Below are positions 26,690 to 35,747 of a DNA stretch of 64,000 bases, piece by piece. A model generated the notes under the pieces. The model worked only from the letters and a program-made list of their open reading frames with translations, made no database searches and was not told the DNA's origin. This DNA comes from F1-120-MAGs118 sp013360535 (GTDB lineage Bacteria > Planctomycetota > UBA1135 > GCA-002686595). The number at the start of each line of letters is the position of its first letter. Position 1 is the first letter of the stretch. The stretch is from the NCBI GenBank assembly GCA_026647215.1, contig JAPKHC010000012.1, positions 1 to 64,000 of the forward strand, given 5' to 3'. Made by a program: the position numbers and the translations under genes.

Positions 26690-27042
26690 CACTTGACCTC
26701 GTTCCCGGCGGCGGCCTGCGCCTCCGCCTGCTTGTCCTTGATCGAAAGGCGGATCGCCTGCGCGAGGTCGAGCGCGCCGGTGTCGGCGAGCGCCTTCCCC
26801 ACGTGCTGGTCGAGCCAGCCCTCGTACACGTCCGCGCCCGCGCCCGATCCGAAGAAGCCGCCCTCGACGCCGCGGCGCAGCTCGCGCACCATCATCGTGG
26901 CGAGCACTTCCTCGAACATCTCGGCCGCCTTCTCCGGGTCGCCGCGGCCGGACGCGGCCTGCGCGCGCTCGAGCTGCGCGGACTGCGCGGCGACGAGCGA
27001 CTCCTTCGAGCCGAGCGCGAGATCGGACTGCAGCGGGTTCAT
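26689..27042 (-). CDS. flgJ: FlgJ N-terminal (rod-binding) domain protein
   Basis: The 117-residue protein corresponds to the N-terminal rod-binding half of FlgJ ('AAEMFEEVLATMMVRELRRGVEGGFFGSGAGADVYEGWLDQHVGKALAD'). The C-terminal muramidase domain of enterobacterial FlgJ is absent, as in many non-gamma lineages, so a separate hydrolase must open the peptidoglycan. It overlaps both neighbours by TGATG junctions, indicating tight coupling with flgI and flgN. Confidence 0.88.
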   Translation of the reverse strand: MNPLQSDLALGSKESLVAAQSAQLERAQAASGRGDPEKAAEMFEEVLATMMVRELRRGVEGGFFGSGAGADVYEGWLDQHVGKALADTGALDLAQAIRLSIKDKQAEAQAAAGNEVK

Positions 27043-28322
27043 CACATCCTCCGGACCTCGGCGAGCAGGATGCCCGCCTGGTGCATGGCTTCGAGGATCT
27101 GGATCAGGTCGCGCGGCGTCGTGCCGAGCACGTTGAGCACCTCGACGACCTCGTCGAGCGTGACCGCACCGGGCACCATCACGAGCCCGTTGGCGGCCTC
27201 GTCGACGTTGATCTCCGTGCGCGGGTTGGTCTGCGTCTGGCCGTTCGACATCGGGCCGGGCTGGCTGGTCTCGGGGCTCTCGGCGATCGTCACCGTCAGG
27301 CCACCGAGCGCGATCGCGCCCGAGCGCAGGCGCACGCCGTCGCCGATCACGATCGCGCCGGTGCGCTCGTTGACGACCACGAAGGGCTGCAGGCTCGGCT
27401 CGATCTCGAGGCGCAGCACCGCGTCGAGGTACGCGACGTGCGCGGACTTCGGCAGGTCGGCCGGCACGCGCAGCTTGACGGTGCGCCCGTCGGTCGCCGC
27501 CTCGGCGGCGCTGGGGAAGATCGTGTTGACCGCGTCGCAGATGCGGACGAGGTTGGCGTAGGACGACTGCGCCGCGCGCAGGTCGAGGTAGATCAGGCCG
27601 TGCTCGCTGACGAGCTCGCTGGCCAGCGTGCGCTGCACCGTGCCGCCGCCGATGATCGTGCCGACAGTGACCTGGTTCTTCTGCACCGAGGCGGAGGCGC
27701 CGGCGGCCATGAATCCGCCGACGTTGATCGAGCCGGTGCCGGTGGCCCACACGACGCCGTTGAAGTCGCGCAGCTCCATGTTGCTCAGCAGGCCACCCTG
27801 CAGGCTCTTGGCGTCGCCGAGCGTCGACACGCGCACGTCGATGCGCCGACCTCTCTGCACGCCCGGCGGCAGCGTCGCCTCGACCGCGACGATCGCGCAG
27901 TTCTTCGGCGTCAGCTGCTGCAGCTCGCTGCGGATGTTGGCCGACAGCAGCATGTTCTGCATGAGCTGCCGCGTCATGTTGACCGAGTCGCCCGTGCCCG
28001 CGAGGCCGGTGACGAGGCCGATGCCCGTCACCGTGTTCTCTTCCTGCCCGCGCACGTCGACGACGGTCTCGATCGTCGCCGTGACCGCGCGCCCGGCCCC
28101 GCGGCCGGGGCGCGGCTCGAAGCGCGGGCCGCGGCCGTAGGTCGCCGACGACTGCGTGTTGGGCTGCGCCGGAGCCTCGACGGCACCCGTCAAGAGGCGC
28201 GTGTCCTGCGGCGGGGGCGTCGTGGGCACCTGCGTCGGGGGCGGAGGCGCGTTCGTCGCGGGCGCCTGGCCGAAGGCGAGCGCACCGAGCACGAACAGCG
28301 CTGAAGAACGCGGGAATTTCAT
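27042..28322 (-). CDS. flgI: Flagellar P-ring protein
   Basis: The 426-residue protein begins with a signal peptide (1-18), followed by a Pro/Thr/Gln-rich insertion (20-75) that typical FlgI lacks. The P-ring core starts near residue 85 with 'VVDVRGQEENTVTGIGLVTGLAGTGDS' and ends with 'TLDEVVEVLNVLGTTPRDLIQILEAMHQAGIL', both characteristic. Landmark strands in between (e.g. 'GRRIDVRVSTLGDAKSLQGGLL') are intact. The FlgI ring surrounds the rod in the peptidoglycan layer. A TGATG overlap joins it to flgJ. Confidence 0.93.
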   Translation of the reverse strand: MKFPRSSALFVLGALAFGQAPATNAPPPPTQVPTTPPPQDTRLLTGAVEAPAQPNTQSSATYGRGPRFEPRPGRGAGRAVTATIETVVDVRGQEENTVTGIGLVTGLAGTGDSVNMTRQLMQNMLLSANIRSELQQLTPKNCAIVAVEATLPPGVQRGRRIDVRVSTLGDAKSLQGGLLSNMELRDFNGVVWATGTGSINVGGFMAAGASASVQKNQVTVGTIIGGGTVQRTLASELVSEHGLIYLDLRAAQSSYANLVRICDAVNTIFPSAAEAATDGRTVKLRVPADLPKSAHVAYLDAVLRLEIEPSLQPFVVVNERTGAIVIGDGVRLRSGAIALGGLTVTIAESPETSQPGPMSNGQTQTNPRTEINVDEAANGLVMVPGAVTLDEVVEVLNVLGTTPRDLIQILEAMHQAGILLAEVRRM

Positions 28323-28336
28323 CGTTTCGCTCGCTC

Positions 28337-28966
28337 TCAGAACGGCCACAGCCAGGAGAACAGGTCGTGGATCCAGCCGCCGATGCCGCGGCGGTTGGTG
28401 GAGTTCGTCAGCGGGCCGGAGCCCTTGTAGGTGACGGTCGCGTTGGCGACGAGCTCGCTCGCCACCGAGTTGTCCGCGCTGATGTCGTAGCGCCGCACGA
28501 TGCCGGAGAACTCGATCAGCTTGGTCTCGTTGTCGATGCGGATCTCGCGCCGGCCGCTGACGACGAGGTTGCCGTTGGGCAGCACGTCGACGACCATCGC
28601 GGCGAGCCGCGCCGTGAACGCGCCCGACTTCTCGTACTTCGCCTGGCCGACGAAGCCGTCGGTCGAGTCCGCGTCGACCACCGCCGGCAGCTGCCCAAAC
28701 ATGTTGGGCTTGAGGTCGAACAGGTTGACCTTGTAGTTGAGGTTGGTCGCGCGCGAGAGGTCGGACTGCTCCTGGTTGCGCACGTTCTGCGTCTCGGCGA
28801 TCAGCACCGTGACGATGTCGCCCTTGTTGACGGCGATCTTGGCCGTGATCGGCGAGCCGGGGCTGCGGTCGGGGTCGTAGATCGAGCCGGGACGGGCCTG
28901 CGCCGAGGCGAGGCTCGCGAGGCACAGCGCCGCGAGCGGGACGAGCGGGATGCGGATGGGCTTCAT
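28337..28966 (-). CDS. flgH: Flagellar L-ring protein
   Basis: The 209-residue protein has the L-ring core 'GDIVTVLIAETQNVRNQEQSDLSRATNLNY', 'GNLVVSGRREIRIDNE' and 'IEFSGIVRRYDISADNSVASELVANATVTYKGSG'. The signal peptide (1-22) ends Ala-Ser-Ala with no cysteine, so unlike most FlgH it seems not to be a lipoprotein. It would form the outer-membrane ring. It ends 15 bases before flgI. Confidence 0.92.
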   Translation of the reverse strand: MKPIRIPLVPLAALCLASLASAQARPGSIYDPDRSPGSPITAKIAVNKGDIVTVLIAETQNVRNQEQSDLSRATNLNYKVNLFDLKPNMFGQLPAVVDADSTDGFVGQAKYEKSGAFTARLAAMVVDVLPNGNLVVSGRREIRIDNETKLIEFSGIVRRYDISADNSVASELVANATVTYKGSGPLTNSTNRRGIGGWIHDLFSWLWPF

Positions 28967-28977
28967 GGGTGCGGTTC

Positions 28978-29907
28978 CTAGCCTCGGTCGGAGAGCTCGA
29001 TGCGCGCGAGGTCGCGCGAGACGATCGTCGCGGTCATGGCACGGCCGGTCTCGGCGATCTTGACGCGGATGCGATCGCCGGGATGGGCGTCGGCCTCGGC
29101 GACGGCGGCGACGCGCGCGTGCACGTTGCCGCGGCGCACCTCGAGGAAGACCGTGTCGCCGCGCTTGACGATCACCTCGCGGTGCACGTCGATCTCGCGC
29201 AGCACCTGTCCGGCGGCGAGGTCGCGGCGCGCCGTGGCGCCCCACGCGAGCCCGGCGGCGATCGGAGCGCTCTCCCCATCGCCGCTCACCAGCACGCGCT
29301 TCTTCTCGAGCAGCTCCGGAGTGATCGTCTCGCCGACCGTGACCGCGCGCTTGAGCACCGTGGCCTCTTCCCACAGGGAGAGTCGCCAGTTGGTCCACAC
29401 CGTGCGGTACAGCGTCCCGTCGACCGTGATGCGCACGGGCACGTTGACCGGTCCCGGGCGCAGGATCGTGTCGCCGAGCACGCTGCGCACGTCGAGCGGC
29501 TGGTTGCCCGCCGGCACGTCGAGCTCGAGGATCGTCGCGTTGAGCGCGAGCTCGAACTCGCGACCGGGCAGCACGCGCGCGATCTCGCGGCGCGCCGCGC
29601 TCTCGATCATCTGCGCGCTGACGCGGTCGACGGCCGGAGCGACGCGGCACGAGGCCGAGCCTCTCATCGTCACCGTGACTCCGGCGACGAGGCGCTGCAC
29701 GTCGCCCTGCAGGCGGCCCGCCGACAGCGTGCGCGTGTAGCCGGGCGCCGGCGCGTAGCCGAGCTTGAGCGCGCGGACGCGCTCGATCTCGGCCGGATCC
29801 GTGCCGTCGACGCTCGCGATCTGCGCGAGCTGGATCTCCGTGCCGCGCACGGTGGCGTCGGGACTGAGCGTGATCGTGACGCCGCCGAGAAGCAGTGCGA
29901 GGAACAT
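28978..29907 (-). CDS. flgA: Flagellar basal-body P-ring assembly protein FlgA
   Basis: The 309-residue periplasmic protein has a short signal sequence (1-14) and a C-terminal SAF-type domain typical of FlgA ('AVTVGETITPELLEKKRVLVSG...ARRDLAAGQVLREIDVHREVIVKRGDTV...DRIRVKIAETGRAMTATIVS'). FlgA is a chaperone for FlgI assembly. It lies between flgG and flgH, the classical order. It is longer than E. coli FlgA (219), mainly at the N-terminal side. Confidence 0.88.
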   Translation of the reverse strand: MFLALLLGGVTITLSPDATVRGTEIQLAQIASVDGTDPAEIERVRALKLGYAPAPGYTRTLSAGRLQGDVQRLVAGVTVTMRGSASCRVAPAVDRVSAQMIESAARREIARVLPGREFELALNATILELDVPAGNQPLDVRSVLGDTILRPGPVNVPVRITVDGTLYRTVWTNWRLSLWEEATVLKRAVTVGETITPELLEKKRVLVSGDGESAPIAAGLAWGATARRDLAAGQVLREIDVHREVIVKRGDTVFLEVRRGNVHARVAAVAEADAHPGDRIRVKIAETGRAMTATIVSRDLARIELSDRG

Positions 29908-29917
29908 GAGACGCGCC

Positions 29918-30706
29918 TCAGCGGATCATCTGGTTGACTTGCTGGAGCATCTCGTCCGACACCTTGATCGCGCGGCTGTTGATCTCGTAGTTGCGCTGCG
30001 CGAGGATCAGCCCGACGAGCTCGTCGACGACCTGCACGTTCGAGCGCTCGAGATAGCCCTGCTTGATCAGGCCCGTTCCGTCCTGGCCGGGTGTCGCCTG
30101 CGCGGGCTGGCCCGAGCTCGCCGTGTCCGAGTACAGGTTCGAACCCTGCGCCTTGAGACCCGCGGGGTTGGGGAAACGCCAGAGCGAGACGTTGGTCACG
30201 ATCTCGGGCAGGCCCGATTCGCTGCGCACGACGCTGACCGTGCCGTCCTCGCCGATGATCATCTCGATCGCGTCCGGCGGCACGTTGACCGGCGGGTCGA
30301 GCGGGTAACCGTCGGCGGTGACGAGGTTGTTCGAGCCGTCCTGGCGGAACGAGCCGTCGCGCGTGTAGCGGAACTCGCCGTTGCCCAGGCGCACGCGGAA
30401 GAAGCCGGCGCCGGTGATCGCCATGTCGAGCTTGTTGCCCGTCGGCGCGATCTCGCCCTGCCGGAACATCTTGACCGAGCCCGCGACCTCGGAGCCCGAG
30501 CCCACCTGCAGGCCCGTCGGCGCCATCTGCTGCGCGGAGGTCGGCGCACCCGGATCGCGGATGGTCTCGTAGAGCATCTCGCGGAACGAGAGCTCGTTCT
30601 TCTTGAAGCCGGTCGTGTTCACGTTCGCGATGTTGTTCGCGATCGTGTCGACCTGCATCTGCTGGACCTTCATGCCGGAAGCGGCGGTCATCAGCGCTCG
30701 GATCAT
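29918..30706 (-). CDS. flgG: Flagellar distal rod protein
   Basis: The 262-residue protein has the rod/hook N-terminus 'MIRALMTAASGMKVQQMQVDTIANNIANVNTTGFKKNE' and the C-terminal 'YLERSNVQVVDELVGLILAQRNYEINSRAIKVSDEMLQQVNQMIR', the exact FlgG pattern. The length is normal. It polymerises into the distal rod inside the L and P rings. The ATG at 30706 is 29 bases after flgF. Confidence 0.95.
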   Translation of the reverse strand: MIRALMTAASGMKVQQMQVDTIANNIANVNTTGFKKNELSFREMLYETIRDPGAPTSAQQMAPTGLQVGSGSEVAGSVKMFRQGEIAPTGNKLDMAITGAGFFRVRLGNGEFRYTRDGSFRQDGSNNLVTADGYPLDPPVNVPPDAIEMIIGEDGTVSVVRSESGLPEIVTNVSLWRFPNPAGLKAQGSNLYSDTASSGQPAQATPGQDGTGLIKQGYLERSNVQVVDELVGLILAQRNYEINSRAIKVSDEMLQQVNQMIR

Positions 30707-30735
30707 GGTGCGTTTTCCTCTGGGTTTCCCGCGCG

Positions 30736-31437
30736 TCAGCGCGGGTTGGTCAGGCGCTTGTACGACTGGTCGATGCTGCTCATCACCCGCGTGCCCATCT
30801 CGTAGCGGCGCTGCACGGCGATCATCGCCACGAGCTCGTCGACGGCGCTGACGTTGGCCTGCTCGACGTGGCCCTGGCGCACTTGCGCCTCGCTGGGAAT
30901 CGGCACGGCCGCGTTGGGCGCGGTCCAGAAGCCGCCCTGCTTCATGCGCAGGCTCTCGGGCTTCTCGAAGTCGACGATGCGCAGCTGGCCGATCTCGGCC
31001 TCGCCCTGCTTCAGGCGACCCGTCGAGTCGACCGTCACCGGCTTGCCGTTGGGATCGATCGTGCCACGCGCGCCTTCCCACGCGACCGGCAGGCCCTCCT
31101 GCGTCTGCAGCACGCCGGTCTCGTTGACGAAGAAGCGGCCGTCGCGCGTGTAGAGCTCGCCGTCGGTTCCCTCGACGGTGAAGAAGCCCTTGCCCGAGAG
31201 CGCGAGGTCGTAGGGCTCGCCGGTGGGGCGCAGCGTGCCCTGGCTGAAGTCGACGCGGCGCTCGGAGGCGATGCTGCGCTCGAGGCTCTGCCCCAGGCGC
31301 GTGTCGAACGACTGCACACGGTCGATCGAGCGCTTGAACCCCGCGGCATTCAAGTTCGCGAGGTTTGCGGCGATCATCTCCATGCGGCGCTCGGCGGCGC
31401 CCATCGCCTGGACAGAGTAGGTCAGCCCGTCGGTCAC
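30736..31437 (-). CDS. flgF: Flagellar rod protein FlgF-like
   Basis: The 233-residue protein starts 'MTDGLTYSVQAMGAAERRMEMIAANLANLNAAGFKR' and ends with a typical rod C-terminal helix, slightly divergent from FlgG. Position before flgG makes it FlgF. The start is GTG at 31437 with no Shine-Dalgarno upstream. A sigma-54 promoter at 31449-31465 would place the transcription start at about 31438, so the mRNA is probably leaderless. It is the first gene of the flgFGAHIJNKL operon. Confidence 0.9.
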   Translation of the reverse strand: MTDGLTYSVQAMGAAERRMEMIAANLANLNAAGFKRSIDRVQSFDTRLGQSLERSIASERRVDFSQGTLRPTGEPYDLALSGKGFFTVEGTDGELYTRDGRFFVNETGVLQTQEGLPVAWEGARGTIDPNGKPVTVDSTGRLKQGEAEIGQLRIVDFEKPESLRMKQGGFWTAPNAAVPIPSEAQVRQGHVEQANVSAVDELVAMIAVQRRYEMGTRVMSSIDQSYKRLTNPR

Positions 31438-31448
31438 GCGGTTCGCGG

Positions 31449-31465
31449 TGCAAGCTCGGTGCCAA
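31449..31465 (-). promoter_or_regulatory. Sigma-54 promoter of the flgF operon
   Basis: Read on the minus strand, the site is TTGGCACCGAGCTTGCA: -24 GG at 31463-31462 and -12 GC at 31451-31450, separated by exactly 10 bases, matching the RpoN consensus TGGCAC-N5-TTGCW. The predicted +1 is near 31438, next to the GTG start at 31437. Confidence 0.82.
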
Positions 31466-31535
31466 GCCTGAAAGGGCTGTCCACGGGCCCGCGGGGCGCG
31501 TTGCTCCGCATTCCGACCCAGGAGGTTCCTTCCAT

Positions 31536-31550
31536 GCCGGAAGGCCTTTC
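31536..31550. promoter_or_regulatory. Shared 15-mer, candidate enhancer-binding-protein site
   Basis: GCCGGAAGGCCTTTC is almost palindromic (GGAAGGCCTTTC). The identical 15-mer occurs at 37131-37145. It lies about 80 bp upstream of the flgF -24 element; the other copy is about 94 bp upstream of the fliK promoter. The spacing and repetition suit a FleQ/FlrC-type sigma-54 activator site. This is inference. Confidence 0.55.
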
Positions 31551-31566
31551 GGGTCGAACTTTCTGG

Positions 31567-31615
31567 ACCTGAAGTTCCCGCAGGCGCGAGCCTGCGCCCC
31601 CGCCCCAGAGCGGGA
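31567..31615 (-). terminator. Nested hairpin between the antiporter gene and the flagellar operon
   Basis: The outer arms GTTCCCGC / GCGGGAAC enclose an inner GCAGGC-gcga-GCCTGC stem. It lies just beyond the stop of the minus-strand antiporter gene (31636) and could end its transcription before the flgF promoter region. There is no T tract on either strand. Confidence 0.35.
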
Positions 31616-31635
31616 ACCGCCCCGCGCGCAGGCCC

Positions 31636-32739
31636 TCAGGAACCGCCGGGGCGCCCGAACTGCTTCGCCAGCGCCCGCTCGCGCCGGACCGTGCGCACCA
31701 CGCCGACCCCCAGCCCCACCACCGTCAGCGGGACCACGAACCACGCCATCGTGGCGCTGAGGAGCGGGAGCGCGTCGTGCTCGCTCGCCGCCAGGCCCAG
31801 ATAGGCCGTGTAGGCGACGTAGTAGCCGAGCAGCAGCCAGCCTTCCCAGCGCGCGATCGTGTAGCCGGTGAACAGGATCGGCAGGCAGGCCACCGACACC
31901 GCGATCATCACCGGGAAGTCGAAGGCGAGCGCCGCCGGGGCGACGCCGATCCCGCCCTGCGCCACGAGCGCCGTGGGCCCGAGCACGCCGAGCACGTTGA
32001 AGATGTTGCTGCCGACGACGTTGCCGACGGCGATGTCGCGCTCACCCTTGATCGCGGCCATCACGCTGGTCGCGACCTCGGGCATCGACGTGCCCGCCGC
32101 GACGATCGTGAGCCCGATCACGAGGTCGCTGACGCCGAAGGCCTTGGCGATCGCCGTGGCCGCGTCGACGAACACGTTCGAACCGGCGACGAGCAGCGCG
32201 AGGCCCGCGAGCACCTGCACGACGCACACCCAGCGCTTCACCGGCGCCTGCGGCGCCTGCTCGTCGAACTCGGCCTTCACGGCCGCGGATTCCTTGCGCG
32301 CCCCGCGGATGCAGAACAGCATGAAGCCGACGAGGCCCGCCGTGAGCAGCGCGCCCTCGAATCGCGAGACGCGCCCGTCCCAGGCCATCGCGAACGCCGC
32401 GAGCACCGTGCCGATCATGATCGGCGCGTCGATCCGGACGAGCTTCGCCGCGACCACGAGCGGCGTGATCGCCGCCGACAGGCCGAGGATGAGCAGCACG
32501 TTGAAGATGTTGCTGCCGACGACGTTGCCGACGGCGATGTCGGCGTTGCCCTCGAGCGCGCTCGTCAGGCTGACGACCAGCTCGGGCGCGCTCGTGCCGA
32601 AACTGACGACGGTCAAGCCGACGACGAGCGCCGAGACGCCGAGCGAGCTCGCCAGCCGCGAGGCGCCGCGCACGAGCAGCTCCGCGCCGCCGGTCAGCAC
32701 CGCCAGACCGGCGACGAGGATCAGGATCTGGGTCCACAT
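31636..32739 (-). CDS. Calcium/cation:sodium antiporter (CaCA family, YrbG-like)
   Basis: The 367-residue membrane protein has two alpha repeats. The first carries 'VVSFGTSAPELVVSLTSALEGNADIAVGNVVGSNIFN' (about 45-80), the second 'IVAAGTSMPEVATSVMAAIKGERDIAVGNVVGSNIFN'. The Glu in each (S/G)xPE motif coordinates Ca2+. The ten-helix topology is normal. It exchanges Ca2+ for Na+ or H+. It lies between flagellar operons and is probably transcribed with the downstream-oriented HPF gene; no functional link to motility is evident. Confidence 0.93.
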   Translation of the reverse strand: MWTQILILVAGLAVLTGGAELLVRGASRLASSLGVSALVVGLTVVSFGTSAPELVVSLTSALEGNADIAVGNVVGSNIFNVLLILGLSAAITPLVVAAKLVRIDAPIMIGTVLAAFAMAWDGRVSRFEGALLTAGLVGFMLFCIRGARKESAAVKAEFDEQAPQAPVKRWVCVVQVLAGLALLVAGSNVFVDAATAIAKAFGVSDLVIGLTIVAAGTSMPEVATSVMAAIKGERDIAVGNVVGSNIFNVLGVLGPTALVAQGGIGVAPAALAFDFPVMIAVSVACLPILFTGYTIARWEGWLLLGYYVAYTAYLGLAASEHDALPLLSATMAWFVVPLTVVGLGVGVVRTVRRERALAKQFGRPGGS

Positions 32740-32809
32740 GGAGAGGCCGCTCCGCCGCGGGCGGAGCCGTCAGGTTCGACGCGCTCCGAAGCGGAACGCG
32801 GGGCGCCCC

Positions 32810-33148
32810 CTACGCGCGACGGTGCGGGGCCTTCGACTTCGCCGCGCCCCTTTTCTGGTCGACGGCGTGTTCGACGGCGCGGCGCAGCTTGGTCAGGGCG
32901 CTCGCCACGACCTTCTTCAGGTCCGTGCCCTTGGCCTCGACCCTCAGGATGCCGAGGTGGCCGGCGTTGACGACGCACTCGCAGCTCTTGTCGAGGCCGC
33001 CCTTGGGGCCGTTGACGTCGTCGAGCTTGACTTGTGCCGAGACGACACGCGACTCGACGTGCGCGAGCGCATCGCGGACATCGGCGGCGACCGTGTCGCG
33101 GAATTCCTGTTCGAGCGTGACGTGGGGAGAGCGAATGACGACGCGCAT
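32810..33148 (-). CDS. HPF/RaiA-family ribosome hibernation protein
   Basis: The 112-residue protein fits the S30EA/HPF fold: 'MRVVIRSPHVTLEQEFRDTVAADVRDALAHVESRVVSAQVKLDDVNGPKGG', an oxidising-looking CECVV strand and a last helix with 'ALTKLRRAVEHAVDQKRG'. The basic C-terminal tail is short, so this is the short form. Family members bind the 30S decoding site and inactivate ribosomes in stationary phase. Divergence from classical HPF keeps confidence moderate. Confidence 0.68.
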   Translation of the reverse strand: MRVVIRSPHVTLEQEFRDTVAADVRDALAHVESRVVSAQVKLDDVNGPKGGLDKSCECVVNAGHLGILRVEAKGTDLKKVVASALTKLRRAVEHAVDQKRGAAKSKAPHRRA

Positions 33149-33311
33149 CGCGGGTCTCTTTCGGTTCGAAGAGGTGGAGCGGGGTAGTTCTGCCGGATTG
33201 TGGCGCGCCCCGCGCCCGAATTCACCCGGTGTTCGGCGTATCGACTCCGTGAGACGCCGCGGCCCCGCCGGACTCGTCCGACAGGGCCGCTGGCTGGACT
33301 CACCCGGCGGG

Positions 33312-35234
33312 CTACACCAGGTTCACGAGCTCGGCGAGCACCTCGTTGGTGGTCGTGATCACGCGCGCGTTGGCCTGGAACCCGCGCTGGGCCTCGATCA
33401 GGCGCACGAACTCCTCGGCCACCGACACGTTCGAGCCCTCGAGCGCGCCGCCGTTGACCTGTCCGGCCTTGCCCTGCGCGCCCTTGGAGACCGTGCGCAC
33501 GCCCGAGTTGGGCGTCTCGGCCCACAGGTTGTCGCCGACCTCGCGCAGGCCGTTGTCGTTGACGAAGCTCGCGATGCCGAGCTCGCCCAGCACCTGGATC
33601 TGGCCGTTGGTGTAGAAGCCCTGGATGTCGCCGTCGGAGTTGACGGCCATGTTGGAGAGCTCGCCCACGCCGTAGCCGTCCTGGAAGTCGGCGAACACGC
33701 TCGCGCCCTGGCCGAACTGCGTGACGCCGTCGAACAGGCCCGGCGTGCCGAAGTCGACCGAGACCGACTGCGCGCTCTGGCCGGGGAACTGCACCGAGAA
33801 GCTGGAGGTCGCCGGCAGCGAGGCGATCGAACCGTTGGCGTTGAAGCGCAGGCCCGTGACGAGGCCCGAGACCGTGCCGTCGGCGGAGCTGGGGATCACG
33901 TTCCACGAGCCGTCGTCCTGGCGCTCGAAGGTCAGCGACACGGTGTGCGACGTGCCGGCCGAGTCGAACACCTCGATCGAGGTCGTGGTCTTGTCCGGGC
34001 CCGCACCCGCGGTGGTCGTGATCAGCGAGTGCTGCGGCCAGTCCGTGCTGCCGGCGCCGCTCTGGTCGGAAAGCGTGAGCGAGAGCCCGGTCGCGCCGGT
34101 CTGGTCGGCGCGGATCGAGAACTGGCCCGTGGTCGCGTCGAAGCTCGGGGTCGCGTTGGGGAAGGCGTTGTCGATGAAGTTGAGCAGGTCGCTGACGGTC
34201 GTGCCGTCGTTGCCCGCGCCGTACACGAAGCTCGCCAGCACGCTCGTGCCGTCGGTGTCGACGCCCGCGATCTCGATCACGTCGCCGGGCTGGTAGTCGA
34301 CGAGGTTGGTCGGCAGGTCGTTGAGCGCCGTCGAGAGCGTCGCGGTGGACTCGGTGCCCGAGACCTGGCTCAGCGAAAGGCCCGTGAGCGAAGCGAGATC
34401 CTGCCCGCTCACGCCGCTCACCACCTTCAGCGTGCGCGCCTGGCCCGTGCGGTCGGTCGAGATCTGCACGGCACCGCCGTTGTCGACGGCCGTGACGCCC
34501 GTGGTCTGCGCGTTGATCGCGTTGGCGATGTCGAGCGCCGTGTAGGGCGCCGCCTGGCCGGCGAGCGACACCGTCTGCGGCGCGCCGCCGTCGACGATCA
34601 CTTCCATGGTCCACGTCTGGCCGACGGGCACCGTGAACGAGTTCGTGTTGACCGAGCCGGAGAGCGTGGCGCTCGTGCCCTGCTTGAGCGCCGTCGAGGC
34701 CGTCAGCACCTGCGACAAGGGGCCGGTGATCGTCGCCGGCAGGTTGCCCGCGAAGCTGATCTGCGAGGTCTGCGTCGGCGGGAACAGCGAGGTCGTGTCG
34801 AGGTTGATCGGCTGGCCGTTGAGCCCGAGCACGCGGAAGCCCGTGCGCTGGTCGACGAGGCGGCTCGTCGCGTCGAGGCCGAACGTGCCGACGCGCGTGT
34901 AGAGCGTGTTGGCGCCGTCGGACACCATGAAGTGGCCGCGGCCGTTGAGCGCGAGGTCGAACGTGCGGCCGGTGCTCGCCAGCGCGCCCTGGTTGAAGTC
35001 GCGACCGATGTCGGAGAGCTGCACGCCCAGGCCGAGCTGCATCGGGTTGCGACCGCCGAGCGAGCCCGACGGCAGCGACGCGTAGCGCAGCGTCTGGCTG
35101 AACTGGTCGCTGAACACCGCGCGCGCCGACTTGTAACCGGGCGTGTTGGCGTTCGAGAGGTTGTTGCCGATGACCGAGATCCAGTTTTCGTGGGCCTGAA
35201 GACCGGAGAGGGCGGCGAAGAGGGCGCTGGGCAT
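33312..35234 (-). CDS. flgE: Flagellar hook protein
   Basis: The 640-residue protein begins 'MPSALFAALSGLQAHENWISVIGNNLSNANTPGYKSARAVF', and its C-terminus reads 'VSVAEEFVRLIEAQRGFQANARVITTTNEVLAELVNLV', both diagnostic of FlgE. The middle is longer than in enterobacteria (about 400), with repeated beta domains. It forms the hook. It starts 54 bases after flgD, the cap protein for hook assembly. Confidence 0.95.
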   Translation of the reverse strand: MPSALFAALSGLQAHENWISVIGNNLSNANTPGYKSARAVFSDQFSQTLRYASLPSGSLGGRNPMQLGLGVQLSDIGRDFNQGALASTGRTFDLALNGRGHFMVSDGANTLYTRVGTFGLDATSRLVDQRTGFRVLGLNGQPINLDTTSLFPPTQTSQISFAGNLPATITGPLSQVLTASTALKQGTSATLSGSVNTNSFTVPVGQTWTMEVIVDGGAPQTVSLAGQAAPYTALDIANAINAQTTGVTAVDNGGAVQISTDRTGQARTLKVVSGVSGQDLASLTGLSLSQVSGTESTATLSTALNDLPTNLVDYQPGDVIEIAGVDTDGTSVLASFVYGAGNDGTTVSDLLNFIDNAFPNATPSFDATTGQFSIRADQTGATGLSLTLSDQSGAGSTDWPQHSLITTTAGAGPDKTTTSIEVFDSAGTSHTVSLTFERQDDGSWNVIPSSADGTVSGLVTGLRFNANGSIASLPATSSFSVQFPGQSAQSVSVDFGTPGLFDGVTQFGQGASVFADFQDGYGVGELSNMAVNSDGDIQGFYTNGQIQVLGELGIASFVNDNGLREVGDNLWAETPNSGVRTVSKGAQGKAGQVNGGALEGSNVSVAEEFVRLIEAQRGFQANARVITTTNEVLAELVNLV

Positions 35235-35288
35235 GGTGCGGGGAGAGTGGGTTCGGGGTGGTGGTTCAGGGTGCGGAGCGCGGGAGGA

Positions 35289-35732
35289 TCAGGCTTGGGT
35301 CTCGGCCGTCGGAGGAACGCCGATCTCGAGCACGCTGCCGAGCGGCACGCTCTTGCCGCCGATCTGGAGCTGGGCGACGCCTTCCTCGATGCGGACGGCC
35401 TCGACCTTGCCCCACAGCTCGTCACCGGCCTCGTTCGTGTAGCGCACGTCCTGCCCGATCAGCGCGCTCGAGCTCGTCAGCTGCTCGAGCACCGCGTTCG
35501 ACTGCTGCAGCACGGCGAGACCGACGATGTTGTTGTTGAGCTCGTCCATCTCCTCGAGCGACTGGAACTGCGCGAGCTGCGCCAGCATCTGGTCGTTCTT
35601 GGTCGGCTCCATCGGGTCCTGGTTCTTCATCTGCATCACGAGCAGGCTCATGAACGCGTCCTTGCCGAGCGCGGATTCCTTGCCACCGGAGAGCGAGATG
35701 GGGTCCTGAGAGCTGATGCCGTCGATCTGCAT
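35289..35732 (-). CDS. flgD: Flagellar hook assembly scaffold protein FlgD
   Basis: The 147-residue protein carries the conserved 'LGKDAFMSLLVMQMKNQDPMEPTKNDQMLAQLAQFQSLEEM' near residues 22-65 and a small beta C-terminal part. It is shorter than E. coli FlgD (231), lacking most of the Tudor/FnIII half. It caps the growing hook. Start ATG 35732. It lies between fliK and flgE. Confidence 0.92.
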   Translation of the reverse strand: MQIDGISSQDPISLSGGKESALGKDAFMSLLVMQMKNQDPMEPTKNDQMLAQLAQFQSLEEMDELNNNIVGLAVLQQSNAVLEQLTSSSALIGQDVRYTNEAGDELWGKVEAVRIEEGVAQLQIGGKSVPLGSVLEIGVPPTAETQA

Positions 35733-35747
35733 GGTCGGTTCCGTGGT

